Source of the DNA: Myxococcus xanthus
Lineage (GTDB): Bacteria; Myxococcota; Myxococcia; Myxococcales; Myxococcaceae
Length of the DNA stretch: 64,000 nt
Assembly (NCBI RefSeq): GCF_900106535.1
Contig: NZ_FNOH01000015.1
Span: 124,001 to 188,000, forward strand
Direction of reading: 5' to 3'
This document shows positions 34,345 to 41,914 of this stretch, one piece after another. Numbering within the stretch: position 1 is the first letter of the stretch; each line of letters begins with the position of its first letter. Below the pieces are notes generated by a model. It worked only from the letters and a program-made list of their open reading frames with translations. It searched no databases and was not told where the DNA came from. The position numbers were made by a program, and so were the translations under genes.

Positions 34345-35289
34345 ATGGCCCCCCCCAAGACACACCGCAGCGGCTTCGCCGCTCTCATCGGGCGCCCCAA
34401 CGTGGGCAAGAGCACGCTGCTCAATGCACTGACGGGCGAAAAAATCGCCATCGTCTCCCCCAAGCCCCAGACGACGCGCAACCGCATCCTCGGCGTCGTC
34501 ACCCGTCCGGAAGGACAGGTGGCGTTCATCGACACGCCGGGCATCCACCAGGCCAAGGGCGAGCTGAACCGCTACATGGTCGAGGTGGCGCTCCAGGCGG
34601 CGGAGGAGGTGGACCTGGTCCTCTTCCTCATCGAGCCGCCAGCGAGCGAGAAGCCCGAGGTGAGCCCGGGCAACCGCGCCATCCTCGACCGGCTGCAGAA
34701 GATCGGCAAACCGACCTTCCTGGTCATCAACAAGATCGATAGCGTCCCCAAGTCGCAGCTCCTGCCGCTCATCGACCTGTACCGCCAGGAGTTCCCCTTC
34801 GCGGAGGTGGTCCCCATCTCCGCCCGGGAGAAGGACGGCGTGGAGCGGCTGTTCCACACCGTCCTGGGACACCTGCCGGAAGGCGAGAACGTCTTCGACG
34901 AGGATATGCTCACCGACCAGCAGGAGCGCGCGCTGGTGGCCGAGTACATCCGCGAGCAGGTGCTGCGGCACTGCCGCCAGGAGATTCCGTACTCCACGGC
35001 CGTGGTGGTGGACATCTTCGACGAATCCGAGCGCGAGCCCCGGCCGGGCACGCCGCCGAACCAACTGGGCGGGCTCATTCGCATCGCCGCGTCCATCTTC
35101 GTGGAGCGCGACAGCCAGAAGGCCATCATCATCGGCAAGCAGGGGCAGATGCTGAAGACCATTGGCACTGACGCGCGCAAGTCCGTGCAGCGGTTGCTGG
35201 GCGCGCATGTGTACCTGGACCTTCGCGTCCGCGTGGAGCCGCGCTGGAGCGAGCGCCCCGAAGGCCTCAAGAAGCTGGGATACGACTGA
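34345..35289 (+). CDS. era: GTPase Era
   Basis: A 314-residue ribosome-assembly GTPase. It has G1 GRPNVGKST, the Era effector segment KPQTTRNRILGV, G3 DTPG, G4 NKID and a C-terminal KH domain with IIIGKQGQMLKTIG. Era binds the 3' end of 16S rRNA during 30S maturation. Only one base separates its stop from the der start. Confidence 0.95.
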   Translation: MAPPKTHRSGFAALIGRPNVGKSTLLNALTGEKIAIVSPKPQTTRNRILGVVTRPEGQVAFIDTPGIHQAKGELNRYMVEVALQAAEEVDLVLFLIEPPASEKPEVSPGNRAILDRLQKIGKPTFLVINKIDSVPKSQLLPLIDLYRQEFPFAEVVPISAREKDGVERLFHTVLGHLPEGENVFDEDMLTDQQERALVAEYIREQVLRHCRQEIPYSTAVVVDIFDESEREPRPGTPPNQLGGLIRIAASIFVERDSQKAIIIGKQGQMLKTIGTDARKSVQRLLGAHVYLDLRVRVEPRWSERPEGLKKLGYD

Positions 35290-35290
35290 A

Positions 35291-36670
35291 ATGAAGCCCC
35301 TGGTCGCAATTGTCGGACGCCCCAACGTGGGCAAGAGCACGCTGTTCAATCGGCTGGTGGGCCGGCGCATCGCGCTGGTGCAGGACGAGCCCGGCGTGAC
35401 GCGGGATCGCCACTACGCGGACGCGGAGTGGGAAGGCCGCCAGTTCACCTTCATCGACACCGGCGGCTTCGTGCCCGGTGACGAGGACCAACTCCTCCAG
35501 CAGGTGCGGGAGCAGGCGCAACTGGCCGTGGACGAGTGTGACGTCATCGTCTTCGTCACCGACGCCCGGGCGGGACTCACCGCCGCGGACGAGGCCGTGG
35601 CCAACTACCTGCGCAAGAGCGGCAAGCCGGTGGTGCTGGCCGCCAACAAGCTGGACAACACGTCCGGGCAGATGCAGGCGCTGGCCGGTGAGTTCTACCG
35701 CCTGGGCCTGGGCGACGTGCAGGCCCTGTCCGCCGAGCATGGCCTGGGCATGCAGGAGCTGTTCGACTCGGTCGTCGCCAGGCTGCCGCCCAAGGAAGAG
35801 GGCGAGGACGCGGAGGCGCCGCCCGACGACGGCATCATCCGCCTGGCCATCATCGGCCGGCCCAACGTGGGCAAGAGCACCCTGGTCAACGCCATCCTGA
35901 AGGAGAAGCGGGTGGTGGCCAGTGACGTGGCGGGGACCACGCGGGACCCGGTGGACTCCGAGCTCACGTACAAGGACCGCAAGCTGCTGCTCACCGACAC
36001 GGCGGGCATCCGGCGCAAGAAGTCCATTGCCCAGCGCGTGGAGCAGTTCTCCGTCGTGGCCGCGCTCAAGGTGATGGAGCGCAGCGACGTGGCGGTGCTG
36101 CTGATGGACGCCACGGAGCCGGCGGTGGACCAGGACGCCAAGCTTGCGGGCCTGGCCGAGGAGCGGGGCCGCGCCCTGGTCATCGTGGTGAACAAGTGGG
36201 ACCTGGTGGGCGCGGACCAGCGCCGGCAGGAGACCTACCGCGAGTCCCTCAAGCACTCACTCAAGTTCGTGGGCTACGCGCCCATCCTCTTCACCTCCGC
36301 GCTGACGGGCTCCAAGGTGGAGAAGGTCGTGGATGTGGCGACGGAGCTCGCCGACCAGTTCCGCTTCCGGGCGCCCACCCCACAGCTCAACCGGCTGCTG
36401 GACCACATGGTGGACAACCACCCGGCGCCCATCGTCCGGGGCAAGCCGCTGCGCATGTACTACATCGCCCAGGTGGCCGCGGCGCCGCCGACCTTCACCA
36501 TCACCGTGAATCATCCGGACGGCGTTCCGGACATGTACAAGCGGTACATCACCAACCAGCTGCGCAAGACGTTCGACCTGCGCGTGCCCATCCGGCTCAT
36601 CTTCAAGGGCCGGCCCGGGCAGGCCAAGCGCGAGGCCCGCAAGCGGCCTCAACGCCAGGGGAAGCGCTGA
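35291..36670 (+). CDS. der: Ribosome biogenesis GTPase Der (EngA)
   Basis: A 459-residue protein with the two tandem GTPase domains unique to Der: GRPNVGKSTLFNRLVG plus DTGGF and NKLD in the first, GRPNVGKSTLVNAILK plus DTAGIRRK and NKWD in the second. A KH-like C-terminus ends in basic KREARKRPQRQGKR. Der acts in 50S assembly. ATG 35291 gives the standard N-terminus. Confidence 0.95.
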   Translation: MKPLVAIVGRPNVGKSTLFNRLVGRRIALVQDEPGVTRDRHYADAEWEGRQFTFIDTGGFVPGDEDQLLQQVREQAQLAVDECDVIVFVTDARAGLTAADEAVANYLRKSGKPVVLAANKLDNTSGQMQALAGEFYRLGLGDVQALSAEHGLGMQELFDSVVARLPPKEEGEDAEAPPDDGIIRLAIIGRPNVGKSTLVNAILKEKRVVASDVAGTTRDPVDSELTYKDRKLLLTDTAGIRRKKSIAQRVEQFSVVAALKVMERSDVAVLLMDATEPAVDQDAKLAGLAEERGRALVIVVNKWDLVGADQRRQETYRESLKHSLKFVGYAPILFTSALTGSKVEKVVDVATELADQFRFRAPTPQLNRLLDHMVDNHPAPIVRGKPLRMYYIAQVAAAPPTFTITVNHPDGVPDMYKRYITNQLRKTFDLRVPIRLIFKGRPGQAKREARKRPQRQGKR

Positions 36671-36682
36671 GGCGTCAGTGCG

Positions 36683-36712
36683 TTGACACTCGCGGCGCGC
36701 GCTCCATACAGT
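36683..36712 (+). promoter_or_regulatory. Promoter of the YfgM-like/BamB-like unit
   Basis: Consensus TTGACA (36683-36688) is followed after 18 bases by TACAGT (36707-36712). It points to the GTG start at 36742 with a leader of about 20 bases. Confidence 0.45.
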
Positions 36713-36741
36713 GCGCCGCTCTTTAAAAGAGGTTTCCAGAC

Positions 36742-37545
36742 GTGGCCGGAACCACCAAGACCGAGAAGATTCGCCAGAAAGAGCTCAGCCAGCCGGACTC
36801 CTTCCAGAAGGTGGGCACCGAGGCGAGCGACTGGCTTGCGCAGCGCCAGAAGATCATCGGGCTCGCCGCGGGCGTGCTCATCCTGGGCGGCGTGGGCGTG
36901 GCCATCGCCAGCGAAGTGTCCAAGCGCGGTGAGGAGAAGGCCTCTCAGGCGCTGGGACAGGCGCTGACCGTGCTCGACCGGCCCGTGGAGGGCGTGGAGC
37001 CCGCGCAGCCCGGTGACACGGAGCCCCCCTTCAAGTCGGTGAAGGAGCGCGACGAGGCCGTGGTGAAGTCGCTGGGCGAGTTCCGCCAGCAGCACGGCGG
37101 CACCCCGGCCGCGGTGACGGCCGCCCTGGCCGAGGGCAAGGCGCAGTTCCGGCTGGGCAACTACGCCGCGGCGCAGACGGCCTTCGGCGAGTACCTCAAG
37201 GGCGCGGCCCAGAACGATCCGCTTCGCGCGGAGGCCTTCGAGGGCCAGGGCTACGCGCTCGAGGCGGACGGCAAGTACGAGGACGCCATCAAGGCCTTCG
37301 AGCAGATGGGCGCCGCGGGTGGCCCGTTCCTGGTGGGCATGGGCGACTACCACAAGGCCCGGATGCTCATCCTCCTGGGCAAGAAGGAAGAGGCGGCCCA
37401 GGTGCTGTCGAAGCTGACCACGACGCAGCCGAACACGGCGGCGGCGCGTCAGGCCGGTGAGCGCCTGGCGGTGCTGGCGTCCGAAGGTGTGAAGGTTCCT
37501 GCCCCGGAGGCTCCGGCGGCTGCACCCGTTCCGGACGCGGGGTAG
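36742..37545 (+). CDS. YfgM-like membrane-anchored TPR protein
   Basis: A 267-residue protein with a cytosolic N-terminus, one membrane helix (IIGLAAGVLILGGVGVAIAS) and a periplasmic tetratricopeptide region (AEGKAQFRLGNYAAAQTAFG; EGQGYALEADGKYEDAIKAF). It ends in an Ala/Pro tail. In E. coli the order is yfgM-bamB-der; here der is followed by this gene and a BamB-like gene, so shared ancestry or function is likely. YfgM is an ancillary SecYEG/periplasmic chaperone partner. The start is GTG with AGAGG upstream. Confidence 0.75.
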   Translation: MAGTTKTEKIRQKELSQPDSFQKVGTEASDWLAQRQKIIGLAAGVLILGGVGVAIASEVSKRGEEKASQALGQALTVLDRPVEGVEPAQPGDTEPPFKSVKERDEAVVKSLGEFRQQHGGTPAAVTAALAEGKAQFRLGNYAAAQTAFGEYLKGAAQNDPLRAEAFEGQGYALEADGKYEDAIKAFEQMGAAGGPFLVGMGDYHKARMLILLGKKEEAAQVLSKLTTTQPNTAAARQAGERLAVLASEGVKVPAPEAPAAAPVPDAG

Positions 37546-37556
37546 AAACACACGCC

Positions 37557-38720
37557 ATGACGATGCGGCTCGTGAGCTGGAAGCGTTGGCTGGGTGGCGC
37601 TGTGGCGGCAGGGCTTCTGGGCGGCTGCGGTGGCGTGCGGTACTACGGCAACCCGGAGTTGCCCCGGCCGCCGTCGAACACGCCGCTGGAGTACTTCTCC
37701 GTCAATTGGTGGGCGCCGCTCGCGCCCCCGCAGACGCTGGAGTACGGGCCGCGTGAGACGGCGACGCCGGCCTATGACGCCGTCAGCCGGACGACCGTCG
37801 CGCTCACGCGGGACGGGTTCGCCCGCGGCGTGGGTCCCGACGGCCAGGTGAAGTGGAAGTACAAGACGGGCAGCCGCTTCAACGCCGGGGCCCGGGTGGT
37901 GGACGGCGTGGCCTATGTTCCGGGCGGGGACGGCGTGCTGTACGCGCTGGACGCGGCCTCGGGCGAGGAGAAGTGGAAGTACGTCGCGGGTGAGGCCCTG
38001 GCCACGGTGCCCGTGGTCGCGAATGGCCTGGTGCTCGTGGCCTCGGAGAGCGACACGCTCTTCGCGGTGAAGATCGCGGATGGGCAGTGGGCCTGGCAGT
38101 ACCGCCGGGATCCGCCCACCGGCTTCACCGTCCGCGGCGCTTCGCGGCCCCTGGTGCGCGAAGGCGTGGCCTACGTCGGCTTCTCCGACGGCTTCGTGGT
38201 GGCGCTCAGTGTCGACGACGGCGGTGTCACCTGGGAGCGCTCGCTGTCCGGCGCTGGCTCCGAGTTCCTGGACGTGGACAGCAGCCCGGTGATGGACGCC
38301 GCCGGGCAGCTCTACGTCGCGTCGTACAAGAGTGGCATCTTCGCGCTCGAGTCGGAGTCGGGCGACCTGGTGTGGAACACCGCCGTGGCCGGCATGACGT
38401 CGCTGCTGGTCAGCGGCCAGGTGCTCTTCGCCGCGGGTGACGGCCGTGTGGATGCCTACCTGGCGGAGACGGGACGGCTCCTCTGGTCGCATCCCCTGGG
38501 GGAACGGGCAGCCTTCGCTCCGGTGTTCGCCCAGGGAATGCTGCTCGTGCCCACGTCCAGTTCGCTGCTGTTCCTGGAGCCCAAGACGGGGCGCTCGCGC
38601 GTGTCGTGGAACCCCGGGAGTGGCATCACCGCGCCGCCCTTCGCGGCGGGCAGGCAGGTGTTCGTGCTGTCGAACAACGGCTACCTGTACTCCCTGAACA
38701 TGAACGGGATTGACGGGTGA
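37557..38720 (+). CDS. bamB: BamB-like PQQ beta-propeller lipoprotein
   Basis: A 387-residue lipoprotein. The signal peptide ends in lipobox LLGGC. A beta-propeller of repeated PQQ blades follows (VDGVAYVPGGDGVLYALDAA; VREGVAYVGFSDGFVVALSV; AGQLYVASYKSGIFALESES). BamB is the propeller subunit of the outer-membrane protein assembly complex. Position after der and a YfgM-like gene supports the name, although other PQQ lipoproteins look alike. It is translationally coupled to the NUDIX gene (TGATG). Confidence 0.75.
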   Translation: MTMRLVSWKRWLGGAVAAGLLGGCGGVRYYGNPELPRPPSNTPLEYFSVNWWAPLAPPQTLEYGPRETATPAYDAVSRTTVALTRDGFARGVGPDGQVKWKYKTGSRFNAGARVVDGVAYVPGGDGVLYALDAASGEEKWKYVAGEALATVPVVANGLVLVASESDTLFAVKIADGQWAWQYRRDPPTGFTVRGASRPLVREGVAYVGFSDGFVVALSVDDGGVTWERSLSGAGSEFLDVDSSPVMDAAGQLYVASYKSGIFALESESGDLVWNTAVAGMTSLLVSGQVLFAAGDGRVDAYLAETGRLLWSHPLGERAAFAPVFAQGMLLVPTSSSLLFLEPKTGRSRVSWNPGSGITAPPFAAGRQVFVLSNNGYLYSLNMNGIDG

Positions 38721-39145
38721 TGGTTCCGGCTCGCAGGACGGTCCGCGTGGTGGCGGCGCTGATTCCGCGGCCGGAGGATGGACGCCAGTTCCTGGTGCAG
38801 CAGCGGCTCCCCGGTGGAAGCCGCGCCTTGCTGTGGGAGTTCCCCGGCGGCAAGGTGGAGGCCGGGGAGACGGACGCGGCCGCGCTGGCCCGTGAGTGCC
38901 GCGAGGAACTGGACGTGGAGCTCGCCGTGGGCCGGCGGCTCTGGGAGGGCCAGCACTCCTATCCGGACCTGACGGTGGAGTTGGTGTTGTTCCTGGCCCG
39001 GATTGTCTCGGGCGAGCCCCGGCCCCTGGGCGCCCACGCGCTGGCGTTCCACACGCCGGCGCAGATGCAGTCACTGCCGTTCTGCGAGGCGGACATCCCG
39101 CTCCTGGACGACCTGGTGGCGGGAAGGTTGGGCGCGCTCGATTGA
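38720..39145 (+). CDS. NUDIX hydrolase, MutT-like
   Basis: A 141-residue protein with a NUDIX box GGKVEAGE...RECREELDVEL in which the usual Gly after EE is Asp. FLVQQRLPGGSRALLWEFPG before it and WEGQHSYPDLTVEL after it fit the MutT (8-oxo-dGTPase) branch. Both ends overlap neighbours by one base (38720, 39145), forming a chain with BamB-like and exonuclease genes. Confidence 0.8.
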   Translation: MVPARRTVRVVAALIPRPEDGRQFLVQQRLPGGSRALLWEFPGGKVEAGETDAAALARECREELDVELAVGRRLWEGQHSYPDLTVELVLFLARIVSGEPRPLGAHALAFHTPAQMQSLPFCEADIPLLDDLVAGRLGALD

Positions 39146-40026
39146 TGCTGCAGCGGACGTTCCAGCACATCCCAAATGTCGGTCCCTGGCGGGAGAAGGA
39201 TCTGTGGTCCCGCGGCATCCGCACCTGGGATGACTTTCCGGAAGCTGGCCAGGGGGTGGCGCTCAACCGGAAGTCCGACGACGTGGCCCGGGCGCGCATC
39301 GCCGAGGCGAAGGACGCGCTGGCCCGCCGGGACTTGCGCAAGCTCGCGGAGCTGCTTCCGGGCCGGGAGCACTGGCGGCTGTACCCGGAGTTCCAGGACG
39401 ACGCCGTCTATTTCGATATCGAGACGGACGGCCGGGAGGCCCAGGCGCCCACGGTGGTGAGCCTGTTCGATTCGAAGGGCCTTCACGTCTTCATCCAGGG
39501 CCGGAACATGGACGCGCTGCCGGAGGCCATGGCGGCCCGGCGGCTGTGGGTGACGTTCAACGGCTCGTGCTTCGACGTACCTGTCTTGCGTGACTACTTT
39601 GGCCCCGCGCGATTTCCGGTGCCGGATGCGCACATCGACTTGCGGTTCGTGACGCGGCGCCTGGGCATGGGCGGTGGCCTGAAGGAAATCGAAGGGAAGA
39701 TTGGCGCCGAGCGTCCGCCGCACATGAAGGGCGTGAATGGCTACGACGCGGTGCTGCTGTGGCGCGCGTACCAGCGCCGCGGCGATGTGGAGGCCCTCCG
39801 GTTCCTCGTCGAGTACAACCTGTACGACGCCTTTCAGCTCCGGACGCTGATGGACGTGGCATACAACCGCGGCGCCGACGACTTGAACCAGGATGTTCCC
39901 CGGCTGCCAGTCTTCGAGCGTGGCGACGTGCTTTACGACGTGAGCCGCATCATCCTGGAGTTGGGGCCAACCGAGCGCGATCTGCAGACCCTTGCTCGCG
40001 TCCGGGCCATGGAGCAGGGCGGCTGA
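39145..40026 (+). CDS. RNase H-like exonuclease domain protein, YprB type
   Basis: A 293-residue protein. Residues 80-250 form a DnaQ-like fold with first acidic motif YFDIETDG, then WVTFNGSCFDVPVL and HIDLRFVTRR, and the late acidic site LVEYNLYDAFQL. This is the RNase_H_2/YprB family of predicted DEDD exonucleases. The N-terminal ~60 residues resemble a helix-hairpin-type segment (FQHIPNVGPWREKDLWSRGI). The start overlaps the NUDIX stop. A nucleic-acid repair role beside MutT is plausible. Confidence 0.75.
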   Translation: MLQRTFQHIPNVGPWREKDLWSRGIRTWDDFPEAGQGVALNRKSDDVARARIAEAKDALARRDLRKLAELLPGREHWRLYPEFQDDAVYFDIETDGREAQAPTVVSLFDSKGLHVFIQGRNMDALPEAMAARRLWVTFNGSCFDVPVLRDYFGPARFPVPDAHIDLRFVTRRLGMGGGLKEIEGKIGAERPPHMKGVNGYDAVLLWRAYQRRGDVEALRFLVEYNLYDAFQLRTLMDVAYNRGADDLNQDVPRLPVFERGDVLYDVSRIILELGPTERDLQTLARVRAMEQGG

Positions 40027-40182
40027 GCGGGCAGGGTGACTGTGCCCGGTTCACCGTCCTGGCAGCGGCCGTGCAATCGCGAGTACCGGACGGTGAACAC
40101 CTGTGCGTGCGACGTGTCGCGGTTTGGTGGAATGACCTGGGGAGGCGTTTGTAGGTTGAAGGGTCCACCTACGGAGGAATGA

Positions 40183-40998
40183 ATGAACGACCCGACGAAT
40201 CCGACGCCGGCCGAGGTTCCCGAATCCGCTCAGAGCTCCAAGAGCAAGACGCTGGCCGTCGTCCTGGGGCTGGCGGGCCTTGCGTTGGTGGCGTCGTATT
40301 TCGGTCTGCGGCGTCAGGAATCACTGCCCGTGGAGGAGGTGCCCACGATTCCGATGGAGCCTGTTGGCGAGACGGCCGCGGCGCCCCCGGCGATGCCCGA
40401 AACGTCGCTGCCGGAACGGGACGCCGAGGTCCGCAGCCTGGCGAGCCAGCTTTCGCCTGACCCCGAGCTCGCGCGGTGGATGGACGAAAAAGACCTGGTA
40501 CGTCGCTTCACGGCCGCGGTGAACAACATCGCGGAGGGTTCGAGCCCGCGCACGGTGCTCGGGTTCCTGGCGCCCACGGGGGCTTTCCAGGTGACCCAGG
40601 TGGACGGCACCACGGTCATCGATCCGGCAAGCTACGCACGCTACGACACCGTGGCCCGCGTGATTGGCTCCATCGACACGCAGTCCGCGGCCAGCGTGTA
40701 CCGTGAGCTGAAGCCGCTGATTGACCAGGCCCACGCGGAGATTGCGCCGCCGGGACAGACATTCAGCAGCGCCTTGAGCGCGGCCGTCCAACATCTGCTC
40801 AAGGTGCCCGTGCAGGAAGGTCCGGTGGAGGTCGTTCCCGAAGGCGCGCTGTATGCCTATGCGGCTCCGGAGTTCGAGGGCCTGAGCCCCGCGCAGAAGC
40901 ATCTGCTGCGCATGGGGCCCCAGAACATGCAGCTCATCCAGGCCAAGCTGCGGGAACTGAAGAGCTCGCTGGGTCTGCCGCCGGTCGCGGACCGCTGA
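40183..40998 (+). CDS. DUF3014 family membrane-anchored protein
   Basis: A 271-residue protein. A short cytosolic N-terminus and one membrane helix (TLAVVLGLAGLALVASYFGL) are followed by a Pro-rich linker and a periplasmic DUF3014 domain: KDLVRRFTAAVNNIAEGSSP, YARYDTVARVIGSID, YRELKPLIDQAHAEI and LSPAQKHLLRMGPQNMQLIQ. The family has no known biochemical role. A strong GGAGG precedes the ATG. It converges with the lipoprotein gene at 41027. Confidence 0.75.
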   Translation: MNDPTNPTPAEVPESAQSSKSKTLAVVLGLAGLALVASYFGLRRQESLPVEEVPTIPMEPVGETAAAPPAMPETSLPERDAEVRSLASQLSPDPELARWMDEKDLVRRFTAAVNNIAEGSSPRTVLGFLAPTGAFQVTQVDGTTVIDPASYARYDTVARVIGSIDTQSAASVYRELKPLIDQAHAEIAPPGQTFSSALSAAVQHLLKVPVQEGPVEVVPEGALYAYAAPEFEGLSPAQKHLLRMGPQNMQLIQAKLRELKSSLGLPPVADR

Positions 40999-41026
40999 TT
41001 CAAAGCCAGTCCCGGGCCGCCCAGCC

Positions 41027-41632
41027 TCAACGGCGTTTCTTCTTGCCGGCGGGCTTGGGCGGAGGGGCTGGCTTTTCCTTTTCGCCAGCGATTTGAAGGG
41101 TCTGGCGGAACTCGTCGACGTCACGGCCCAGGCCGTCGGTGAACGCGGTGCCGGTCTGGGCATCCACGACCAGGGTGTACTTGAAGCCGGACTTGAGCGG
41201 CTTCGGGAGCTGGATTCGGTAGACGAGGCCGGTTTCGGATTCCTCGACGTCGTCATCGGACACCATGGCCCGGTCGACTTCGTCGAACAGCCGGACCCGG
41301 TAGTTCTTGAGCGGGCTGGACGTCCGGAGCTCCAGGAACGACGTGGGCTCAATGATGGTGGCGTCGTCGGGGGCCGGGGCGATCTCCGTGAGGCCCGCGG
41401 CGGCGATTCCAGCGTCCTCGGCGAGGCCTGCGTCGTTGGCGGGTGCCACGGAGGGGGCGCTGGGCGGCGCCTGGTAGCTGAGTGAGAACCGGGTCGGCGG
41501 CGGCGTCGCGGGAACCTGAGGGATCTCGGCGACCCCTGAGTCCGGGGTGGCGGCCGGCTTGTCCGGGCAGCCCGAGAGGACGAGAGCGCCACAGCATGTG
41601 GCGGCGACGAGTCCGAATCGAAGAAGACGCAT
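41027..41632 (-). CDS. Hypothetical lipoprotein
   Basis: A 201-residue protein whose signal peptide ends in lipobox LVLSGC, followed by a Pro/Ala-rich spacer. A beta-rich domain near the end resembles a fibronectin/Big-like fold (LKNYRVRLFDEVDRAMVSDD; GLVYRIQLPKPLKSGFKYTL). The tail is Lys/Arg-rich (GKKKRR). ATG 41632 begins the signal peptide; the frame opens earlier at 41674. Function unknown. Confidence 0.65.
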   Translation of the reverse strand: MRLLRFGLVAATCCGALVLSGCPDKPAATPDSGVAEIPQVPATPPPTRFSLSYQAPPSAPSVAPANDAGLAEDAGIAAAGLTEIAPAPDDATIIEPTSFLELRTSSPLKNYRVRLFDEVDRAMVSDDDVEESETGLVYRIQLPKPLKSGFKYTLVVDAQTGTAFTDGLGRDVDEFRQTLQIAGEKEKPAPPPKPAGKKKRR

Positions 41633-41768
41633 GTGGCGGCCACGGTATGCGCCTGGATGGACGCCGGAAAGCACCGAGTGCCGGGCAGCCAGCCGGGCCG
41701 TGGGTTGGCGGCAATGGGCTCGCGGATAACCGTCCAGGACGTGACCTCTCCCTCTGAAAGAAGGTCCG

Positions 41769-41782
41769 ATAACATGCGTTAT
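41769..41782. promoter_or_regulatory. Dyad ATAAC-ATGC-GTTAT in an AT-rich patch upstream of the permease
   Basis: A 5-bp dyad with a 4-base spacer sits in a locally AT-rich patch (41768-41791) in very GC-rich DNA, 133 bases before the permease ATG. It may be an operator or promoter core for the permease or for the divergent lipoprotein gene. Confidence 0.3.
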
Positions 41783-41914
41783 GTAAACTAAGCGGGCGCG
41801 AAACCTGGGGTCGATTCAGGCCGTTCCCCGCCCTGGTTTCTGGGCCGTCCGGGCCGGTTTCGGGTCCGTCGATTGCAGTCGAATCCGGCAAGATCTCCAC
41901 TCCCGACGCCCGCC

